Origin: Ruminococcus sp. FC2018
GTDB lineage: Bacteria; Bacillota; Clostridia; Oscillospirales; Ruminococcaceae
NCBI RefSeq assembly: GCF_000621805.1
Contig: NZ_JHXH01000001.1
Coordinates: 186,001 to 250,000, forward strand
DNA length: 64,000 bases
Direction of reading: 5' to 3'
In this document: one piece after another, positions 59,341 to 64,000 of the stretch
How the letters are laid out: every line of letters starts with the position of its first letter
Position numbering within the stretch: the first letter of the stretch is position 1
Made by a program: the position numbers and the translations under genes
Notes under the pieces: generated by a model
What the model saw: only the letters and a program-made list of their open reading frames with translations
Told to the model about the DNA's origin: nothing
The model's database searches: none

Positions 59341-62124
59341 TCAGTACAGGCAATTTACAAACTTTGCTCTGAACAGTTTTAACGGCACAAGCTTTGGCTT
59401 AACAATGTCATCAGAAATAGATCTGAGTATGGAATAAGCATTGTCGACGTCATTTTCAGCTATCTCGTGATTACCCATATAAGCTTCTTCGGCGATCTCA
59501 AATAAGCTGTACAGCTTGTCTGTGATATCGATATCCATTTTTCTGAGCTGGGAATCAAGCTGCTTACACAGCTGCATATCAGTGATATTATCGCTGCCGC
59601 TGATTCCTATAAGTTCAAGATATTTTACCGTATATCTGACTATATGCTTCAGTCTGTTTTTCTTAGAGCCTTCAAGACAGTTGCTTTGTATGGTTTTAAG
59701 TGACAGTATTCTTCTGAGAACGATCACTGTTATAAAGATGATAACAAATGCAATTACAAATATTATCATTCTTACTGTTGAGCTGCTTTCAGTTTTTTCT
59801 TTTCTGTCCGAACTGCTGCTGCCTGAAATATCCCCTGAATGTCCGCTGTTTTCTCCGCTGCTTCCAATGACTCCGCCTCCGCCGCTGTCGCCGCTGCCTT
59901 CGTTGCCTCCATCGCTGCTTGAGTCAATGGGAGCCTGGCTGCTGTTGACATTTTCGGAGCTTGCATCATTTGAGGAAACCTCAGATGAACTTTGATCCGC
60001 TATTGATAGTGTGCTGTCCGGATCAGAGGACTCCGGCTGTGATGATTCTTCAGTGGAAGATGAGGAGCTGTCATTGACAGAGCTGCTGTCCTCAGGAGGC
60101 TTCTGTTCGTAAGGATTTTTCTCCTTTTCGGTCATATTGGGGTTATTATTTGTATACCCCGGAGTAAACTCAACACCCGACCAACCAAAGTCTTCGATAT
60201 AAACCTCAGTCCATGCGTGTGCGCATTTATCCGGAACATCAACATCTGCGGTGTCGTTAGTGGTTTTTGTCATGCCGGGGAGAACGATATAACCCTCAAC
60301 ATATCTTGCCTGATAACCGAATTTACGCAGTAGCTGAACGCCGGCAGATGCAAAGTATGAACAATAACCTTGCTTTTGGGTTGACAGGAAGTAATCTACA
60401 AAATCCCGACCGGAAGGAGTCTTGCCGGGTTCAAGTGTGTATTTGAAATTATCCTGAAAATATCTTTTGATAGCATATACAACTGAAGAGTAGGACCGGT
60501 CAGAATCCTTAAGATATTTTTCGTTTATCTCCTTATATGCAGCCTGAAGACCGTCGGAACTGGTAACCTTGCTGTAATTTTCCTTGATAAATTTTTCGTA
60601 TCCTTTCACAGCATCTTTTTCTACAGTGCTGTTCACATCGTAAAACACGGATTTGTCAGCTATCCTGTTTCTGATCTCACCGAAAGAGTCGTTGCCGGGA
60701 CTTCTGAATACAACTGTATAATTGTTTGTTCCAAGCTTGACATAAGAATCAAGATACGGGCGCATTTTATATTCGCTTTTCTTTTTGCCGTTTGAATACA
60801 ATGTTCCATAAGGAGCGTAAACATATTTTTTGCTTGCACCTTTTACCTTGATATCTATTTCCTCAGTTGTGGTATAGTTCTGGGCAATGTTGTTTGCTTC
60901 AAAGAAATTTGTAAGATCTGTGAGCTGAAAATAGTTTATATCCTGCGGACAGATCCCGATTTCTTCAAGCTCTTTTGCAAATTCTTTGCTGTCATCATAA
61001 TCCACAGGATCCCACGAATTGTCATGGTATTTACCGGCAACGTACCCTCGGATATACATTGTCTCGTTGATCGGTTTTGTGGTGACCACCAGTGCAGTAG
61101 TCCCGTTAAAGCTTATGCCGTCTGTTTCACCAAGCTTTCCGCCGTTTGTTCCGCCAACTGCTTTAGTGCCGAAAAAGTCCAGCCCGCCGTCGTAATCAGC
61201 AAACAGACCACCAAGATCTTCCAGTGTAAAGTTATTTACAAAATTATTGATCTTTGATCTGAGATCGTTGACTTTGTCTGATCTTTTATGTCCGAAAAGA
61301 TTTGAAAAGGCAATTATCAATGCCATCATTGCCGTACACAGAATAACAGTAAAGCTGAGCAGCATAAAAAACATTCTGGATTTTTCCTTATCATTTGTCA
61401 AATAATAAGTCTGCTTTTTCTCATGCACAGCAAATGTGTTCTTTTTGCCTATTTTGTTTGTTCTTTGATTTATAGTGTGAAGTGATATGATAACGACCCA
61501 GCTTATTATCAGGATCGTCACCGATAAAAGCGGAGGCTGCCAGCCCCAGTATATTCCCAGCTCAAACAACGGGAAGGTGGTTATAAACAGCATTGGGAAG
61601 TCGATCCTTACAACGCAGGCAATCGTTACTAACACGCTGACTACAGACGATAAGAATTGCAGGAAGAATCCTGCAAGCTCGTTGTACATTGACTTCGGAA
61701 TACCGCTGAGTGAGTTGCCAAGTATACCGCTTGGTTGTTTTGCTCTTTCAAGATATAGATAAACATTACAGAAAAAACCGTCTGATATATCGTTTAGCTG
61801 GAATAAAAAATATAAGAAATATGTTGCCAGAAATATAATTCCGATGGTTTTAATTCCGCTGTTTTTAGATCTTATTACACAAATCAGTACAACGGGTATG
61901 ACACAGCACAGGAAAATAGGGAAGTAATTGGGACGCTGAAGGATAAACGAAGCAAACATACTCATAACCGCAAAGCTGGTTATAAGCGCAAATATCGCTC
62001 TTGATATGCCAAAATATGAAGACTCATGTCTTTTGGAGTATTGCAGTGAAATGTCATTCCCGAAGCATACACCGTTGTTGCTTATAAACCCGTTGTCAAT
62101 ATATGCTTTCTTTTTCTTTTTCAT
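59341..62124 (-). CDS. Multi-pass membrane transglutaminase-like protein
   Basis: This 927-residue protein has about five to six membrane helices in the first 280 residues and a large outer region with a transglutaminase-like fold. QKQGYCSYFASAGVQLLRKFG supplies the Cys, CAHAWTEVYIEDFGW the His, and GVEFTPGY an acidic residue (Glu where Asp is common). A Ser/Gly/Asp-rich low-complexity stalk follows, then a last membrane helix and a cytoplasmic DUF4129-like tail. Such proteins sit with MoxR and DUF58, as here. The biochemical role is unproven. GGAGACG precedes the ATG. Confidence 0.9.
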   Translation of the reverse strand: MKKKKKAYIDNGFISNNGVCFGNDISLQYSKRHESSYFGISRAIFALITSFAVMSMFASFILQRPNYFPIFLCCVIPVVLICVIRSKNSGIKTIGIIFLATYFLYFLFQLNDISDGFFCNVYLYLERAKQPSGILGNSLSGIPKSMYNELAGFFLQFLSSVVSVLVTIACVVRIDFPMLFITTFPLFELGIYWGWQPPLLSVTILIISWVVIISLHTINQRTNKIGKKNTFAVHEKKQTYYLTNDKEKSRMFFMLLSFTVILCTAMMALIIAFSNLFGHKRSDKVNDLRSKINNFVNNFTLEDLGGLFADYDGGLDFFGTKAVGGTNGGKLGETDGISFNGTTALVVTTKPINETMYIRGYVAGKYHDNSWDPVDYDDSKEFAKELEEIGICPQDINYFQLTDLTNFFEANNIAQNYTTTEEIDIKVKGASKKYVYAPYGTLYSNGKKKSEYKMRPYLDSYVKLGTNNYTVVFRSPGNDSFGEIRNRIADKSVFYDVNSTVEKDAVKGYEKFIKENYSKVTSSDGLQAAYKEINEKYLKDSDRSYSSVVYAIKRYFQDNFKYTLEPGKTPSGRDFVDYFLSTQKQGYCSYFASAGVQLLRKFGYQARYVEGYIVLPGMTKTTNDTADVDVPDKCAHAWTEVYIEDFGWSGVEFTPGYTNNNPNMTEKEKNPYEQKPPEDSSSVNDSSSSSTEESSQPESSDPDSTLSIADQSSSEVSSNDASSENVNSSQAPIDSSSDGGNEGSGDSGGGGVIGSSGENSGHSGDISGSSSSDRKEKTESSSTVRMIIFVIAFVIIFITVIVLRRILSLKTIQSNCLEGSKKNRLKHIVRYTVKYLELIGISGSDNITDMQLCKQLDSQLRKMDIDITDKLYSLFEIAEEAYMGNHEIAENDVDNAYSILRSISDDIVKPKLVPLKLFRAKFVNCLY

Positions 62125-62148
62125 TTTATGAACGTCTCCGGCTTTGTT

Positions 62149-63339
62149 TTATAATATAATGTCTGAAAAAGCTGCTGTGATCCGGTCCTTGTGAAGATAG
62201 ATTATATCCGCATTATCCGAAATCTTTGAATCTGTCTGTTCACCGGTATCTGTTTCATTCTGAACTAACGCTATGGTATATTTTGAAGCAAATCCGGATT
62301 CAGTAATTTTTGAAATGCTCTGATTCGACAGCGGCTTTGATACAACTATCAGATGACCGCAGACAAGAAAGTCGGATTCATCTGTAAACGAAGCTATTTC
62401 ATTGTTTTCATCTATATATGTCCTTGCAATTATTAGCCTGTCCACACAGTCAAGATGCTCCTGTTCATTTTTTATGTTATAAGATTTTAGCTTCTTTGCT
62501 TTGGGATCAAGCCATTCAAGTGTATGGGCGATACCTCTTTCAACAAGCAGCATTGAAACCGATAATGCGCTTTCAACAATAATATCATAGTCCTGCGATC
62601 TGGAGATATTAAGATTTAAAAATATCCTGACAGCGTAGGTCATCATAAGTGAGTAATCCTTGACCATGACCTTGTCCTGCTTCGCAGTAAGCTTCCAGTG
62701 TATACGATTGGGCTTATCGCCCTCAATATATTCGTGTATATCAAAAATCTGTGAAGGATCATCGCCCTTTTTATCCGGTGAATATTCGTCGGTCTCCACA
62801 CCAAAGTTACTGTAATCAGACACCGCATTGTCAAGATGACTGTACTGTGGAAAAACAAATACAGACATTTCTCTTTGCCCCTGTTTAAAGCTTTTGCTGC
62901 GGAGTTTAAAATGAAACAGCCTTAAAAGGTCGAAGATCCGGCACTTTTTTATTCTGAAATCAACTATTCCAATGTGCAGCGATGCTACATTCATCTTTAG
63001 ACTCTGTGTTTCCATAGGAAGCACGGGAGTATTGATTTTTGTAAGATTTTTGCCTGTCTCAACGGCACCGTTGTATTCCAGAGTAATCTCCAGGTTGGAT
63101 ATTGGAAATATCGTTGGATTTTCAATAATCAGTTCCGGATGTATAACAGAGCTTGCAGGGCATTTAAGGCTTTTTTGCCTGAAGCTGACTTTTAGTTTTC
63201 TGGACATATAAAGATCCAAAGCAAAAAGTATGACCGGCATAGAGATCATAAAAATCATCAGGTAAAAAGAAAAGGTGCCCAGATACATTATATAGAACAC
63301 TACCGATATAACCAGTAATATCAAATAAACAAAAAGCAT
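62149..63339 (-). CDS. DUF58 (von Willebrand A-like) membrane protein
   Basis: This 396-residue protein has two N-terminal membrane helices, a beta-rich part, then the DUF58 core EYIEGDKPNRIHWKLTAKQD and VMVKDY. DUF58 proteins act with MoxR ATPases and transglutaminases. AGGAAAGGA precedes ATG 63339. It lies between moxR (13 bp upstream) and the transglutaminase (24 bp downstream) in one operon. Confidence 0.93.
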   Translation of the reverse strand: MLFVYLILLVISVVFYIMYLGTFSFYLMIFMISMPVILFALDLYMSRKLKVSFRQKSLKCPASSVIHPELIIENPTIFPISNLEITLEYNGAVETGKNLTKINTPVLPMETQSLKMNVASLHIGIVDFRIKKCRIFDLLRLFHFKLRSKSFKQGQREMSVFVFPQYSHLDNAVSDYSNFGVETDEYSPDKKGDDPSQIFDIHEYIEGDKPNRIHWKLTAKQDKVMVKDYSLMMTYAVRIFLNLNISRSQDYDIIVESALSVSMLLVERGIAHTLEWLDPKAKKLKSYNIKNEQEHLDCVDRLIIARTYIDENNEIASFTDESDFLVCGHLIVVSKPLSNQSISKITESGFASKYTIALVQNETDTGEQTDSKISDNADIIYLHKDRITAAFSDIIL

Positions 63340-63352
63340 CTTTTTTCCTTTC

Positions 63353-64000
63353 CTAACTGTTGATCCTTGGAACCTGAACCCCGGATATGATCGTCTGAAG
63401 TATCTGAGAATGAGTTATTCCATTGAGCTTTGCCTTGGACTCAAAAATCAGTCGGTGCTTAACTACATCCTCAAAACAATATAGAATATCGTCGGGAATA
63501 ACATAATCCCTGCCTTTAAGAAGGGCAGTAGCCTTGCTTATTTTTAGAAGTGCGATAGAGCCTCTGGGTGAAAGTCCGAGTTTTATGTTGGAATTATTTC
63601 TGGTCGCATTGGCAAGTGCAGCGATATAGGCCAATACTTCATCTGAAACATATATATCGTCCACCGTCTTTTTAGCCAGAATGATCTCGTTCTTTGTTGC
63701 CACGCCTTTTACTTCTTCTGTAGATACGTTGGTGTTTTTTGACTTGAGCATATTTATCTCGCTGTCAAATGAAGGATAACCCATTGTGAGCCTTACAAGG
63801 AATCTGTCCAGCTGCGACTCGGGCAGCATCTGTGTTCCGATGGAGCCCATAGGGTTCTGAGTAGCAATAACAATATAAGGATCTGGCACAGTGTGAGTTA
63901 CACCGTCAACAGTCACTTTGCCTTCTTCCATAACCTCAAGAAGTGCAGACTGAGTCTTTGAGGAGGTCCTGTTGATTTCATCTGCAAGGAACAGATTTGT
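63353..64000 (-). CDS. MoxR-family AAA+ ATPase (start lies beyond the window)
   Basis: The visible 215 codons cover the later half of a MoxR ATPase: Walker B NLFLADEINRTSSKTQSALL, then sensor 1 VIATQNPMGSIGTQ and the arginine-finger region LPESQLDRFLVRL. The C-terminal lid contains GLSPRGSIALLKISKA. MoxR ATPases are chaperone-like and work with DUF58 partners. The frame stays open to the edge of the window (23 codons upstream of an internal ATG at 63931), so Walker A and the true start are outside. Confidence 0.95.
   Translation of the reverse strand, partial: TNLFLADEINRTSSKTQSALLEVMEEGKVTVDGVTHTVPDPYIVIATQNPMGSIGTQMLPESQLDRFLVRLTMGYPSFDSEINMLKSKNTNVSTEEVKGVATKNEIILAKKTVDDIYVSDEVLAYIAALANATRNNSNIKLGLSPRGSIALLKISKATALLKGRDYVIPDDILYCFEDVVKHRLIFESKAKLNGITHSQILQTIISGVQVPRINS

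Noticed and set aside
1-64000. CRISPR arrays, rRNA operons, prophage or insertion sequences
   Set aside because: I scanned for direct-repeat arrays, rRNA stretches, integrase or transposase motifs and terminal repeats and saw none.

Overview
The window reads as chromosomal core DNA of a low-to-mid GC, anaerobic, Gram-positive bacterium of the class Clostridia, most likely Oscillospiraceae and close to Ruminococcus (taxonomy is inferred from gene content and style, not from a search). Grounds: the hrcA-grpE-dnaK-dnaJ order with a DnaK lacking the insert of Gram-negative homologues; frequent TTG starts and strong AGGAGG-type ribosome binding sites; near-consensus sigma-A promoters, almost all with 17-bp spacers; a T-box leader before alaS; an oxygen-sensitive class III ribonucleotide reductase; and no respiratory genes in the window.

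Layout. 0-4 kb: heat-shock operon. 4-7.5 kb: an acetyltransferase and a zinc-type ArsR/P-type ATPase pair with its operator. 7.5-11.9 kb: a divergent type IIA topoisomerase pair. 11.9-16.4 kb: surface genes, including an LCP protein divergent from a PASTA protein whose kinase domain has lost its catalytic residues. 16.5-21.6 kb: pfkA, GNAT, proC, a SpoIIM-like and a YesL-like membrane protein, and prfB without the usual frameshift. 21.7-29.2 kb: RING/zinc-ribbon membrane protein, rpsF-ssb-rpsR, lon-ysxC, yerC-like regulator, methyltransferase, hslO. 29.4-29.9 kb: five tRNAs (Val, Asp, Phe, Gly, Cys). 30-38.7 kb: the more accessory part, with a GntR/ABC-2 operon, an aminoglycoside-adenylyltransferase-like gene, a cytoplasmic LacI-type sensor fused to GGDEF, small membrane proteins and an RlmA-type methyltransferase. 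38.8-47.3 kb: T-box, CPCC protein, alaS, HIT, comEC, holA, M5-like TOPRIM protein, pyrB. 47.3-55.9 kb: AGCS symporter, GNAT, HAD, pyrE, a tiny free-standing transcription unit, and an FAD oxidoreductase cluster. 56-59.3 kb: nrdD-nrdG behind a paired NrdR-box promoter. 59.3-64 kb (minus strand): transglutaminase, DUF58 and MoxR genes.

The parts most worth a second look are proteins that keep a family fold but lack the expected catalytic residues (PASTA pseudokinase, ComEC with a decayed metallo-beta-lactamase part, NrdD without a visible glycyl-radical motif); a PyrB with a PyrI-like zinc tail; a possible small RNA or micropeptide unit near 51.6 kb; and two promoters whose -35 box sits in the loop of the preceding terminator hairpin. 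No insertion sequence, prophage, CRISPR array or rRNA was seen, and I found no clear evidence of a wholly new multi-gene system.
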